Source: Phocoena phocoena
Lineage: Eukaryota > Chordata > Mammalia > Artiodactyla > Phocoenidae
Direction of reading: 5' to 3'
DNA length: 64,000 bases
Assembly (NCBI RefSeq): GCF_963924675.1
Contig: NC_089240.1
Span: 116,875,680-116,939,679, forward strand
The translations under genes and the position numbers were made by a program. The notes below the pieces were generated by a model, which searched no databases, was not told the origin of the DNA, and saw only the letters and a program-made list of their open reading frames with translations. Of the stretch, positions 1 to 11,007 are shown piece by piece (position 1 is the stretch's first letter; every line of letters begins with the position of its first letter).

Positions 1-400
1 ACAGAACTACAAAGAACATTTTAAAAAGTCACCCATGATCTTCCATCTCTTCAAGTCAAATGTTGAGTACTGTTATAATGTTGCTGTGCGACAAATATTT
101 TAAATGTACAAAACTTCCAAAACCTCCCAAGAAAAAAAAAAAGCAAGCAGCAGAGCTTTTGCAATGTATGTGTCCCTCTGGAGGCGTGTACTAAATTAAA
201 CGGCCCAGCCCCGCTCCAGGAGAGATGACCCCTATATACCAAGGAAGTGGAGGTACCAACAGGAGGCTGAAAAGACTCCCCAAGAAGATGTCTCTGGGGT
301 ATAGAATGAATGTTGTGACACAGCCACAAAGGCAGCAACAGGCTCAGTAGGAGTGACAGTACGTATCCTCTGTTTTTTTAGGGTTCGAGTTATTTTCAAT
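1..400. other. Unique sequence, no gene recognised
   Basis: I see no repeat family and no convincing coding frame here. There is an A-rich run near 127-143. Short open frames on the minus strand carry no recognisable domain. Confidence 0.5.
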
Positions 401-411
401 ATTCAGATCTC

Positions 412-619
412 GGGCTTCCCTGGTGGCACAGTGGTTGTGAGTCCGCCTGCCGACGCAGGGGACACAGGTTCGTGCCCCGGTCCGGGAGGATCCCACATGC
501 CGCGGAGCAGCTGGGCCCGTGGACCGTGGCCGCTGAGCCTGTGCGTCCGGAGCCTGTGCTCCGCAACGGGAGAGGCCACAGCAGTGAGAGGCCCGCGTAC
601 AGCAAAAAAAAGAAAAAAA
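412..619 (+). mobile_element. CHR-type tRNA-derived SINE, short recent form
   Basis: The 5' end GGGCTTCCCTGGTGG, a tRNA-like A-box region and the B box GGTTCGTGCCCC are followed by the family body and an A-rich tail. An 11-bp target duplication ATTCAGATCTC flanks it exactly at 401-411 and 620-630, which fixes both ends. CHR SINEs are typical of whales and hippos. The open frames crossing it on both strands are not genes. Confidence 0.95.
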
Positions 620-730
620 ATTCAGATCTCCCCAGCACCACTGACCACTCTGCCCCATCCTTCCTCTCCCCCTAGAGGGTTAGCTCCTAGACTCTGCTCC
701 TAATCTACTGATAACCCCATGGGTTCTTCT

Positions 731-959
731 ACGTTTTTTTTCATGTCCACTTTTTTCTTTTCTTTTTTTAATTGAAGTATAGTTGATTTACAATGTTGTT
801 TTAGTTTCAGGTGTACTGCAAAGTGATTCAGATAGATATAGATGATATAGATGACGTATTCTTTTCAAAAATATTCGTTTCCATTATGATTTATCATAGG
901 ATAGAGGGTATTGAACATAGTTCTCTGTGCTATACAGTAGGACCCTGCTGTTTATCCTG
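731..959 (-). mobile_element. 5'-truncated LINE-1 3' end
   Basis: Read on the minus strand this is the cetartiodactyl L1 3' end: a TATAGCACAG-like start, the AACATTGTAAATCAACTATAC-like core and an A-rich tail. TGGGTTCTTCT flanks it at 720-730 and 960-970 as a target duplication. The tail has two A-rich runs (about 751-770 and 734-741) separated by roughly nine non-A bases, so the tail is compound. Confidence 0.85.
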
Positions 960-969
960 TGGGTTCTTC

Positions 970-1486
970 TGAATACCCTGCCAGGACTGGGGGAACCAGC
1001 CTTAGTAACAAACTGTAAGATGCAAACCTTGCGCGTAGCTCCAGATGTGCAGCTCCGCAGATGGAACTCAGGGATTAAATTCATTTAATCAAATTTTGAA
1101 ATTCAAAATTGGATAATTTTCAGTTAAGGCAAAGATTTGGCTGGCGTTCACTTAGTTGAATAAGCTCAGCGATGACCAAAATGACTTCTTATTGGCTTGG
1201 ATGGCAGAGAGACTGGTGGTCCAAATGATGTATGAAAAATGTTAACATCAGCAAATTAGCTTACGGTAATAGTAATAGTAGTCAGGTACTAGTAGTACCT
1301 GATGGTAATAGTAGTCAGGTACATTGGGGGTGGGGGGTGAATTCTTGAACTCATATTGGAAATTTCTCAAGGAGGGTGAAATTAATATCTGTTTTCTTAA
1401 CAGCTATTATTCAGATTTTGGCTATAAAACACATGTACCACATTTTGGTGATAAATCAAGTATATATACAACATACGCTATTCATT
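970..1486. other. Unique sequence with a small palindrome
   Basis: No gene or repeat family is recognised. A 9-bp inverted repeat (TCAGGTACT, 3-base loop, AGTACCTGA) lies at 1282-1302, and the motif GGTAATAGTAGTCAGGTAC beside it (1304-1322) is nearly repeated at 1265-1289. Confidence 0.5.
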
Positions 1487-1905
1487 TGTGACTTCACTTT
1501 TGCAATCGAGCAGGACGCTATGGGGCTCCTAGACGCAGAAGTCTTTCTGTGCCCCCTGTTTCTTGTTTGTAGGGAACAGACCTTCAGCCTCCACGACCTT
1601 CCCAGAGTTCCAAAGGCCAGATTAAAGGAACCAGAGAAGCTCATCAGGAGACCACCTGAGGCCAGATTAAAGGAATGCAGGCCCTTCGCACACCCGGATC
1701 CTTATCAGCGACCCGGCCCTTGAACCACTGCTATACAACTCCTCACCAATTCCCCCCGGAGGTGGGACACACTGTTTTTGAGACACTAGCCCACTGTATC
1801 CCTCTTTGCCTAGCAAAGTAATAAAGCTATTCTTTTCTACTTCACCCAAAACTCTGTCTCTGTGGTTTGATCTGGCACCAGTGCACAGAGGCTGAGTTTT
1901 TGGCA
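1487..1905 (+). mobile_element. Solo endogenous retrovirus LTR (ERVK-like)
   Basis: The segment starts TGTGACTTC and ends TTTTTGGCA, giving TG...CA ends. It has an AATAAA signal at 1820-1825 followed by a C/T-rich R/U5-like stretch ending in the GGCACCAGTGCACAGAGG type of sequence seen in class II LTRs. AGGCCAGATTAAAGGAA occurs twice inside (about 1614 and 1660). I see no primer-binding site or viral gene after it, so it appears to be solo. The 115-codon frame across it is fortuitous. The 5' boundary is uncertain because no target duplication was found. Confidence 0.65.
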
Positions 1906-2059
1906 TCTCTTTCAAGTGTTGATGAGGGGAAACAAACATAATCTATATGATTTTATTAGTAACCCATAAGACCTTGGAAGATAGGAAAAAATCTTATCAT
2001 ATAATAATGAAAATAAAGCAATTTTATTGTTACAGATAAAATTAATAATTTTATTTATA

Positions 2060-2300
2060 AGACTCAATCTCTCTCTCTCTGCCTCCGGTTTTTACCTGTT
2101 CCCTAGTGAGGAACAAGAAGCAGAAACATTTCCACCTAGCTCACTGTGTGTCTCTGTGGTGGACTCTTTTACTTACACACCCCAAGCGTCCTTCATTAAC
2201 CCCTTTCCCTTCTGCCCCTATACTCTCCCCTGCTGTGAATGTCTTCTGCTCTTGGCTTCAACTATCCCTATGCTAATGACCCTCAAATGGCCTTACTTTC
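2060..2300 (+). mobile_element. L2 LINE fragment (reverse transcriptase region)
   Basis: The stretch around 2250-2290 reads GGCTTCAACTATCCCTATGCTAATGAC on the plus strand in three pieces that match the GFNY..YADD region of L2 reverse transcriptase, with the aspartates partly lost. It is a heavily decayed piece with no intact frame. Confidence 0.5.
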
Positions 2301-2355
2301 TGTAGCAGACTAACTTGTCAACTAAGTCAGCAAATCAAATTTCTCATTCTCGTTA

Positions 2356-2414
2356 CAGGTGAATAGGCACAGAGCAGATGCTCCATAAATATGTGCTGAA
2401 TAAATAACTGAATG
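2356..2414 (+). mobile_element. L2/MIR 3'-end fragment
   Basis: The motif 'GGCACAGAGCAGATGCTCC' followed by ATAAATATGTGCTGAATAAATAACTGAATG resembles the shared L2/MIR 3' tail. It is too short to assign further. Confidence 0.55.
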
Positions 2415-2415
2415 G

Positions 2416-2744
2416 GTCTATGCTATATAACAACGAGCTATAATCATAGGCTCCTCAGCTGGGGTCTCCAAATCATGTTGCATAAATGTGCAGGGAAGCA
2501 CGCGGTTTGGAAATATGCCGAAGTTTATTACTGTTTTTCTAAAAGGCTCCGGGGAAATACTGTCATTCGAAAGGGCTCTGCTCTCTTACCAACATGCAGA
2601 AGGGTCAGGCTTGAAGGAGTATGCAAACACTAATATATATGATTGCAACATGTCCATCACACAAGGGGCCCAAACTTCTAGTCCGGAACCAAGAACTTCA
2701 TTTTATTTGAGATGAATAAGTTCTAGCGATCTGCTTACAACATA
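2416..2744. other. Unique sequence, nothing recognised
   Basis: Only short overlapping frames of about 70 codons are present, with no domain. No repeat family is recognised. Confidence 0.45.
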
Positions 2745-2845
2745 GCACCTGTCGTTCACGACACCGTACTGTACACTTCAAAATTTGTTAAGAAGGTAGA
2801 TGTCATGTTAAGTGTTCCTGCCACAGTTAATAAAAAACTTAGGTG
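2745..2845 (+). mobile_element. L1M 3'UTR fragment
   Basis: Sequence of the type 'CTGTACACTTCAAAATTTG' followed by an AAGAAGGTAGATGTCATGTTAAG-like stretch and AATAAAAA matches the 3' end of old L1 elements. The element is truncated on the 5' side. Confidence 0.65.
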
Positions 2846-3785
2846 AATGAGACGGCCAATCCATCTAGATGCACAGAAGGCAGGATAGAATGAGCATCAA
2901 TGGAGCTTTGAGGTTTAAGTAAGGGCTGAAAGAAGAAATTGTACATGGATGCCTCATCCCGAGCATGCCTGCTGGCATCTTCCCTATGGGAGCTGTTCTC
3001 TCAGTGGATTCCTGTCTTTCATTTTCTGGCCACTGAGAAGTATATACAATTATCCTGGAGATGGCTGAAAAGAAGACAAAGTAATAACGATCAACTAATT
3101 GTTTTTAGAAGCAAGATGAGAACGAGGGTTTTTACACTCTTCCCTTTAAGTTGTATCCCTGGCTGTCTGTTGCCACTTACAGATTAATCAAACCTATACT
3201 GTCCTTCCACAGCAAGTTGGGAAATAAGTTTCTTCTTTTATGCTAATGATATGTTTTAACTATTTCTAACCAGGAACGATGCCAAGAGGAGCGAAGAGAG
3301 AAATGGCACTTGTATTTAACGGTGAAGGATCATTGGGAATTATATCAAAATGAAAATTGTACTCCCGAGAAGCCAGTGTGCCAATATTGAAGAAATCCAT
3401 TTAGCAAGTCAGTCGATTTGGTGTCCTGGGATTTTATTTTACTGCTGAGTTGTCCTATCCAGAACACCAAGAGGCTATGCTGATCACAGCCACACTTTTC
3501 ACAAGCGCCTCATTGGGTCTTTCTCGAGCTGGGGTGGACAGCAGCTGATACCTACCTTGAAAATTTCCTAACCCGAAGTATTTCCTTAGAAAGGACCTGG
3601 CACACGGTAACTCTTCTTACCGATTTTTCGTTAGAAACTTCTATGCTAAAGAAACTTCCTGGTATTGTCATAGATATCTGCAGTGGGAAGATGCCATCTG
3701 AAAATAACATTCAAACTTAGGGGGTCGTGCAGAGGTAGAGCTACAAGGGAAATCATCACCATTGTGGGAAACAACAGAGACATCT
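2846..3785. other. Unique sequence, nothing recognised
   Basis: About 0.9 kb without a recognised repeat or gene. The longest frame (2939-3187, plus) has no known domain and no exon-like context. Confidence 0.45.
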
Positions 3786-3990
3786 AACCATAATAGGAGA
3801 CTGATTAAATGTGACAGTCGAGTCACACAATGAATATTATGCAGACATAAAAATAATGATGTAAAAGAATAATGACACGGGAAAATATTCATGATTTACT
3901 ATTAAGTGGGGAAAAAGCAGGATATCCATCTCAGTGGGGATAAATATCCTGCCTAGAGTAATATAACTACCGTGGAAAATACCAGGAAAA
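3786..3990 (+). mobile_element. Old L1M 3'-end fragment
   Basis: It contains the diagnostic run ATGAATATTATGCAGACAT, AATAATGATGTAAAAGAATAATGACA and GGGAAAATATTCATGATTTACTATTAAGTG, a well-known L1M 3' segment. Similar sequence recurs at 13040-13260. Confidence 0.65.
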
Positions 3991-4289
3991 GAACCAAGAC
4001 TCGCCCAACCCCAAACCATGTTCATGCCCCTATGTTACATTAAACCCCAAAATTCAAGGTGGGAATCCCCAAATAAATTACAACCTCCACCAGTCTTGAC
4101 TTAAATGAAGCCTTGGCACAGATTTCTAAGCAGAGTTTGTAAAAAACTTCGTAAAAATTGTTTTTGGCATCTTAAAAGAATCTATCTAGACAGTATGTGT
4201 CCAAGCCTGGAGACTTCCTAATTTGAGAAATTACAGGTTTCCCTTTATCTCTCCAGAAATGCAGTGTATGGTACCTTTAGAGTGAGCCT

Positions 4290-4435
4290 TTTTGATATTA
4301 CGAAGAGCCCTGGATTGAGTCTCGCTCCTGGATTCTAGGCTGGGATCTGTATGTACGGCGTGACCACGTGCAGGTCTCTTAAGCACTGGGAGCCTTAATT
4401 CTTTATCTCTGAAGGGTAAGGTTTGGATTGGATAT
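4290..4435 (+). mobile_element. MIR SINE fragment
   Basis: The order of motifs (agccctggatt, gtgacc, aggtctcttaa, gagccttaattctttatct, aagggtaaggtttgga) follows the MIR core on the plus strand at high divergence. A second weaker MIR-like start lies at 4475-4545. Confidence 0.5.
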
Positions 4436-4979
4436 TCTCTCAACTCTTTCAGCTTTCTGAGTAAAGACGGAAAAACACAGGATTTAGACTCAGGCGGACT
4501 TGGCTTTGAATCCTCACCAGCACCTCCACTAGGCTACATGGCACCTCTGTGATTGAGAAAAGCTCAAGGTGGACAGAGCTCTGGGAGGAACAGTGTCTCT
4601 GCACAGACTGGACTCTAGTCCCATTAGCTCCCTCCTGCAAGCCTTTGAAATGGAGACTCCAGGCCCAGTACAAGCCCATAGGTACTGAAGCTGGGAGTCA
4701 AACCATCTGTAGGAAAGGATAATGGGGCTGGCTCATAATTTAATAGTCAACACACACTCACCTGTTGGTGCCTTTTCACAGTCTTATGGCTGTCATTGCT
4801 AATGAACTGCTACTACCTAAGGTTCCTGGAAGGATCAAAAATAGAGTATTCACTTTCCCTCAACTTTGGTATACTTAGAAGACAAGTTCCGCTCAAGGAA
4901 TGAAACTGAATCGGTTATTATTGCTCTCACAGCCTACGTGGCTACTGTGTGTCTGGTACTATACATGTGTCTTACAAGA

Positions 4980-5130
4980 GATAGAGAAGCATTCTGGCCA
5001 GGAGCCTTTTCTTCCAGGCTTGGCTCACTGTGTGACCCTGGGCAAGCCACTGACCCTCTCTGGACCTCACTCCCTCCTGTAAATCATTCAGGGATGGGCT
5101 CGAACATCTCTAAGGGTCCTACTGGTTCTG
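4980..5130 (+). mobile_element. MIR SINE
   Basis: The MIR core is clear: CACTGTGTGACCCTGGGCAA, then GCCACTGACCCTCTCTGGACCTCA and CTCCTGTAAATCA. The 99-codon frame crossing it is not a gene. Confidence 0.8.
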
Positions 5131-5154
5131 GTCTTTATGACTCCATAGCTCCCA

Positions 5155-5205
5155 GAGATATATAGATATACAGATCTATGCATAGATATAGACATAGAGA
5201 TCCCA
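5155..5205. repeat. ATAG-rich simple repeat
   Basis: Degenerate GATATA/CATAGA units make up this short low-complexity stretch. Confidence 0.6.
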
Positions 5206-5469
5206 GAGTCCAGTGGAGAGTAGAAGCAAAAGTAGCAAAATCAACAACCATGGAGACGGCTTCTCGATCACAACTTGCTTCTTTAATGATAATGATTAAA
5301 AAAAGGTGTGTGTGGGGGAGTATTTGGGAAAGTATTTCAAGTACCTATAAATGCCCGTTGAACAGTCTTAACACAACTTGTATTACCAGTGACCTTCAAG
5401 AACATTGTAAAGCAGCCTTCTCCTAAATGTCACTAGAAAATAAACACATTTCTGCTTTCAACCTCTCTC

Positions 5470-6090
5470 TAACCTCTGGACTAGGTAGTTCTAAAAGTCC
5501 CTTTTTGTACCAGCTTGCAATTCCCATCCACAATGTATGAGAGTACCTGTTGCCCCACGTTGTCATACTTTAAAATTTTCACCATTCTGATAGGTGGGAA
5601 ATGGCATCTTGGTGCTGCTTTGATTTGCATTTCTCTCATTATGAGTGAGCCAGAACATTTTTCCTATGGTTAAGGGCCATCTTTAGATGAGATTTTGGTA
5701 AGCTGTCTGTTCACGTCTTTCTTCCCATTTTTCTGTAAGGTTTATAGTCATTTAATTCTCAAGTTAACAGTTCTTTATATATTAAGTATATTAGACCTTT
5801 GTGGTAGAGTGCAAATATTTTCTTCATATTTTGTCAGTTGTCTTTTGACTTTGTTTATGGTGTTTCATAGTACAATTGCTTTTAGTTTCATACAGTCATA
5901 CTTATCAGTCTTTCATGTATTTACTTTTGCATCTGGACTTTGAGTGATGGTTAGAAAGCATTTCGCTACAACAAGGTTTAAGGGGTAGGCACCACATTTT
6001 TTCTAGCATTTATATGCTTTCATTTTTTATATTTCTTTGCCTGTACCATTTGGGGTTTATTCTTTTATACAGTGTGAGATAGAAGCTTAA
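5470..6090 (-). mobile_element. Old L1M ORF2 3' fragment
   Basis: Read on the minus strand this is the 3' part of an old L1 ORF2. On the plus strand the familiar antisense phrases are visible (CACCATTCTGATAGGTGGGA, TTTGATTTGCATTTCTCT, TTTATATATTAAG). There are many stops and indels, so it is dead. Confidence 0.75.
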
Positions 6091-6139
6091 TTAAATGATT
6101 ATAGTAATGGCGTACAATGCATACAATAAAATAGATATC

Positions 6140-7190
6140 CTTGAGTACATACTGATATAAATAAATAAGTAAATAAAGAAATGATGGAAGAGGGCAGATC
6201 CTCTTTACAGTAGAATTAATAAAAAGAGAAGGAATGATATAAGTAGAACATGATCATTGGGAAAACGCCACAAAAATAATTGTTGCAGTCAAGAAATATT
6301 GATGGGTGGTAAAATTAGTGAACAAACACATGGTGAAAAACCACATATTTCCCCACAAGATACTCATTAGTATCAAGAGAAAATTAGTTTCTTTACAGTG
6401 GAATGACCTCGTGTCCCTGTATCAGCCAAGCGATCAAAGTTAACATGACCAGTAAGGAGACAGACTGACATCATGTACCTCTTGATAAGATGCATTGGAA
6501 AGGTCACGATATTGCTTCTGTGTTATTCCTGCCAAAAATTCATACTCTGAGTTTAATTATGAGGCAGCTTAAGACAAAACCATATTGAGGAACATTCTGC
6601 AAAAAAACTAACCAGCGGGCTTCCCTGGTGGCGCAGTGGTTGAGAGTCCGCCTGCCGATGCAGGGGATATGGGTTCGTGCTCCGGTCCGGGAAGATCCCA
6701 CATGCCGCGGAGCGGCTGGGCCCCTGAGCCATGGCCGCTGAGCCTGCACGTCCGGAGCCTGAGCTCCGCAACGGGAGAGGCCACAACAGTGAGAGGCCCG
6801 TGTACCGCAAAAAAAAAAAAAAAAAAAAAAAAACACTAACCAGTACTCATCAAAAGTGTCAAGGTCATGAAAGACAAGAAAAGACTGAGGACTGTCACAG
6901 ACTAGAAGAGACTAAGGTAACAGGGCCACTAAATGCTATGTGACATCCTGGATGGGATCCTTGACCAGCAAAGGGACAACTGTAGAATAACTGGTGAAAT
7001 CCGAATAAAATCTACAGTTTAGCTACTAGTATTATATCAATGTTTGTCTCCTCACTTCAATAATTATGCTATGGTAACACAAGAAGTTAAAGTTAGGGGA
7101 ACCTCAGTGAAAGGTATATGGGAACTCTTTACTAATTTTTCCACTTTTCAGTAAGCCTAACATTTCAAAATAAAAAGTTTTATAAAGGCC
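6140..7190 (+). mobile_element. Old L1M-type 3' region split by a SINE
   Basis: The part after the SINE (6900-7185) reads ATCCTGGATGGGATCCTTGA, AACTGGTGAAATCCGAATAA, and ends with CAAAATAAAAAGTTTTATAAA, which is an old L1-like 3' end on the plus strand. The part before 6616 is less certain but continuous with it across the SINE target site. The subfamily is not resolved. Confidence 0.5.
6616..6834 (+). mobile_element. CHR-type SINE, short recent form
   Basis: A full copy starting GGGCTTCCCTGGTGGCGCAG with B box GGTTCGTGCTCC and a long A tail. ACTAACCAG flanks it at 6607-6615 and 6835-6843 as the target duplication. It lies within an older repeat and so is younger. Frames across it on both strands are not genes. 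Confidence 0.95.
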
Positions 7191-7424
7191 CTCCTTGCCT
7201 TCTGATCAATTTCATCCAAAGTGAACAACTGAAGGAGTAAAGCAGCTTTCCTCATCTCTGCTTAATGAAAATGGGCCTCTAGGACAATAGGAAACTCAGG
7301 CTTAAAACTCCAGTTACTGGTTAACGACCATAGCTGAATACCGCCCCTTCTAGAAACTCTTCCCTGGCATGGCAACAAGCAAACAAGGAGGCATGGGAAC
7401 CAGACAAACCAAATTCTCCCTCTG

Positions 7425-7655
7425 TTGCACATAGCTATATCATCTTGATTAATTAAGTGTCAATATCTCAGAGCCTTACTTTCTACAACTGTCAAATTAA
7501 GATAACTCCCACCTTGTCGTAAGTTGGAATAAAGATTAAATGGGATACTGTGTTGTCAAAAGGATTAAATGAGTTAAGGTTGTAAAAGAGTCTCTCACGG
7601 TGTTGGACACTGAGTAGATGCTTAGTAGGTAATAACTACTGCTTTCATTATTTTT
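7425..7655 (+). mobile_element. MIR SINE
   Basis: MIR core and 3' part on the plus strand: a CAGAGCCTTACTTTCTACAACTGT-like stretch, then AAGATTAAATGGGATA and a GTTGGACACTGAGTAGATGCT-like tail. Confidence 0.7.
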
Positions 7656-7818
7656 ATTATCATGCCAGTTGACCCAATCTTTCCTCTCAGGATCAATACA
7701 TTTAAAATTATTGAAACTATTTCTAGTGATCAGAGACATCACGATTTTCCTCCTCCATCATACTGGAGACGACTGGATCCCTGAAGTAGGAAGCAGCCGC
7801 TCCAGTTTTGTTATTGTC

Positions 7819-8190
7819 TGTCTTAGTCTGCTTGGGCTGCTATAACAAAATATCATAGATGGTGGCTTAAGCAGTAAGACACCCCTTGTCCTAGAGGCCT
7901 GCAAGCCTGGGATGGAGGTGGTAGCATGATCAGATTCTCGTGAGAGCTCTCTTCCTAGCTTGCAGACAGCTGCCTTCTCACTCTGTCCTCACCTGGCAGA
8001 GAGAAAGAGAAAGCTCTGGTCTCTTCCTCTTCTTATATATAAGGACACTAATCCCATCAAGAGGGCTCCACCCTCATGATCTCATCTAATCATAATTACC
8101 TCCTAAAGTCTCCACCTCCAAATACCATCATTTCAGGGATTAAGGCTTCAACAAATAACTTTTGGGGGAACATAAACATTCAATAATATA
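7819..8190 (-). mobile_element. MaLR LTR (MST/MLT1-like)
   Basis: The plus strand starts TGTCTTAGTCTGCTTGGGCTGCTATAACAAAATA in pieces, which is the reverse complement of the end of MST/MLT1 LTRs. Further on come CTGCCTTCTCACTCTGTCCTCAC, GGCTCCACCCTCATGA and CTCCACCTCCAAATACCATC. No internal sequence follows, so it is a solo LTR of an ancient ERVL-MaLR. Confidence 0.8.
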
Positions 8191-8229
8191 TAGCACTGCT
8201 GTACCTTTTTACATTTCAAATACCATTTT

Positions 8230-8985
8230 CCTCGGTAGATTTGAGAAAGTGAAAACATTTTAAACACGTAATTCTTTGACTAGAAAAGATGACATTATTT
8301 TCTCTTGTGTTTTCCTAATTCATATAATGTGTATATACAGATATTATGAATTATACTGAATATAGTGTTTTTTTTCACTCAGCATTTGCATCAATATACT
8401 TACTGACTTATTTAGGAAACAGAGGAAATTTAGGGGTTTTAACCATGCTTAATATTTCATCAATGCTCACTACCCCTCTATTGCTGGGTATTCTATGGTT
8501 TGCTCTGCCATCATTCCTCTAAACAATGTTCTAATGGGCTGAAAGATGCATCAATAAGGATCCCCACGTTTGAGAACATTTCCCTGTATCAGTAAATATT
8601 CTTTCACAGTACACTTTTTAACAATTGCATTATATTTCATTATGTGTTCCATTTTCTCAACTAACTTCCTGTTACTGGACTAGAGGTTGTACTGACCATT
8701 TTGCTCTGAGAAATGACCCTGCAACAAAATTCCTTGAAAAAGTGGCCTTATGCACATCTTTGATCCTTTATTTCAAATGAACTAGAAGTGGAATTGAGGG
8801 ATCAAAGGTTTCACGACTTTTTAAGGTTTTGATACATACTGCCAAGTTGTCCTCAGAAAAGCATATTATCTCAACCCCGAGAAGGCTATGAAAGTACCCA
8901 CTTCCATCTACCCTTACCAATGTCATCACGCTTTGAAAAATCTCTTATTTTAATACGTACAAAATATTTCACTTTTGTTAACTTT
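8230..8985 (-). mobile_element. Very old L1M ORF2 3' fragment
   Basis: Antisense L1M phrases are visible on the plus strand: TTGCATTATATTTCATTATG, AGTGGAATTGAGGGATCAAA and ATACATACTGCCAAGTTGTCC. It is highly diverged and has no frame. Confidence 0.6.
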
Positions 8986-9129
8986 TTTCTTTTACGACAG
9001 CTAAACATTTTAGTCTCATTTAAAATGTGAATTACTTAAATTCGTGAAGGGGTTTAAAAAATACCATTTAAGTGATGATGAGGAAGTTTGGTGTTTCATA
9101 TTTTGATAACAAGCAGTATGTGGAAAGGG

Positions 9130-9250
9130 TAGGAAAGGTACTATTATCCCTATCTCTATTTTGGTAAATGAGGAAGTTGTTCAGAAATTCAAAGTGATTT
9201 TGCCAAGGTCGGTGAAAGATCACGACTCCCAGCGTTTTTCCCAGTCCCTT
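9130..9250 (-). mobile_element. MIR fragment
   Basis: On the plus strand it follows the reverse complement of MIR: ctattatccctatct, tggtaaatgaggaagttgt, then gattttgccaaggtcggtgaaa. Divergent. Confidence 0.55.
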
Positions 9251-9924
9251 TCCAGCCTGAAGTTGCTAAGTAAACACGGAGTGGGTAAGGAATCTAAGCT
9301 TTTCCAAATGCAAATAGAAAGATGACACATAAAATACAGTGATGGGAGTCAGATCAGCCCTCTCCTCTCCCCTTTCCCCTCTGAGCATTAACTTGGCAAA
9401 AGAAAGCAAAGGCAGGAGGCAAGTGAGGCAGCTGGGCCCGCGAGGTCTCCCAAGCATAACTAGAACATATTTTATTTGCTTCAGCATTTGGCTCCAGAAC
9501 AGTACTTGGGATGACAGTCTGCGAGGTGCCTCGGGGCCAATCACATGGCTTCCCTACCGATGTCCTATCTAGGTTGCTGGAGCCTCCCTGGTCCCAGCAT
9601 GTCTCCGGTTGGCCTTCTGCATGGAGATCCAGAAAGAAATGGGCCACTCAAGGGACCGTTACTCTCTCCCACGCCACACAAATATGCTCCTTTCTTAATT
9701 TTCGTTTCTGTGTTTTTAAGAAAGATGCAAATGCACCACTTCTTTTCAAGCAGTCATATTTTATTTGACGTCCTTTCCAAAATATTCATTTCCTTCCCTC
9801 ACAACAAAAATTCAAAGCTGACCTCTGTGGTGAATAATTCAGCATTCTTTTCAGTGACGTAATCTTAAGTAACTACTCATTTTACTCTAGAAGATAGATG
9901 ATAGATTTTTACATATGCAGAATC
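9251..9924. other. Unique sequence with overlapping chance frames
   Basis: Frames of 77-105 codons overlap on both strands here (for example 9545-9862 plus and 9354-9647 minus). None contains a recognised domain, and the overlap of frames on both strands argues for modest stop-codon depletion by chance. Confidence 0.4.
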
Positions 9925-10025
9925 TATATTATATGTACTGCATATGTGTTTATATATAATATATATGTCATACACACATATTTATGTCCTATATATACGT
10001 ACATACATATACACACACACACACA
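9925..10025. repeat. TA/CA-rich simple repeat
   Basis: TATATA-rich sequence passes into a short (CA)n run at about 10010-10024. Confidence 0.75.
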
Positions 10026-10094
10026 ATAAATGACCTTTTGGATGTATGAATGAAGGCACTAATGTGGGTCGAGAAGTAGGGAAGAAGGAACGAG

Positions 10095-10175
10095 CATTCA
10101 TTCAGAGACTACTATATGTTAGGTATTATAATTGTATTATCTCATTTAACCTTCCAAGTAACCCTGTAAATGGGA
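10095..10175 (-). mobile_element. MIR fragment
   Basis: The plus strand reads CTACTATATGTTAGGTATTA, ATTGTATTATCTCATTTAACC and GTAACCCTGTAAATGGG, the reverse complement of a MIR 3' half. Confidence 0.6.
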
Positions 10176-11007
10176 CAAGATGATGCTGGGCTGGTCTCTC
10201 AGACCAACTGGACATTTTCATACCTCAGGTTCCCCCCAGACATACGAAAGGTTTTCGGTATATCTGCATCAAGTGATTTCACTTTGGGCTGTGTTAATTC
10301 AGCATGGTTTAAAGTAGAGACAACTAGACAGAACTCCTTACAAAAATCAAGGCCCAAGATCATGTTTTGTTGTGCAGATCAGTGAATGAAGCCCTTTACA
10401 AAACGGAGGCCCCCAAGGTATGTCCCCAACTCTTAAATCTTCCAGATGGTATCAAATGTCTCTCGTAAAGCTGTACCACAGTAAATCCACTCTGGAGTAT
10501 CTTTTTTAGTGGAGATGAATAAATCAAACTCATTAAAAGGCATGCCCTCAACTCTATCAAATGTCTCAAGTAATTCAGCATTGGAATTACCAGCACAGCC
10601 AGGCCAGGGAAGTTTGCAGTGAAGACAAGTAGATCAAATCCCTTAGAAAACTGAGGCCTGAGGTGTCATCTCGACTTTTCAGCTGGGGGCCTTGGAAGGT
10701 CACTTGCTCTCATCTGCCATGAAGCCCTAGATGACAAATGATTTTTGCACTTGCTTACCTTAGGAAGCTGCCAAAAGTAACTCCCAAAATCTGTTCAGGA
10801 CTAAAAATTTTCCCAGCTGTGATTCCTAAAGGGAAGCAATCCTTCCACAGTGGCCACTATGATGCAGCTGAGGAGACTTTGTCCAGGCCCCAGACCACGT
10901 ACCTGTGGTGGCCAAGCTCGAGTAGGGAGAAGGTTGGCCTGGGCCTCCAAAGCCCAAGGGACTCCATTTTCCGTCATTCAGGAAATCTTCCTCTCTTTAT
11001 TCACTAA
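10176..11007. other. Unique sequence containing a degenerate repeated motif
   Basis: No gene is recognised. Motifs recur in diverged form: TATCAAATGTCTC at about 10451 and 10556; TTCAGCAT at about 10299 and 10575; and a CCTTTACAAAACGGAGGCC-like stretch at about 10391 with relatives near 10340 and 10639. This could be a decayed tandem duplication or an unrecognised repeat. Confidence 0.35.

Noticed and set aside
412..619. tRNA gene suggested by the B box GGTTCG and A-box-like motif
   Set aside because: The tRNA-like part belongs to the SINE head; there is no cloverleaf acceptor stem, and target duplications show retrotransposition.
353..703. 116-codon plus frame and its minus-strand counterparts
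   Set aside because: They run across the CHR SINE at 412-619; the same SINE gives similar frames at 6540-6839, 26829-27057, 46338-46739 and 48118-48504.
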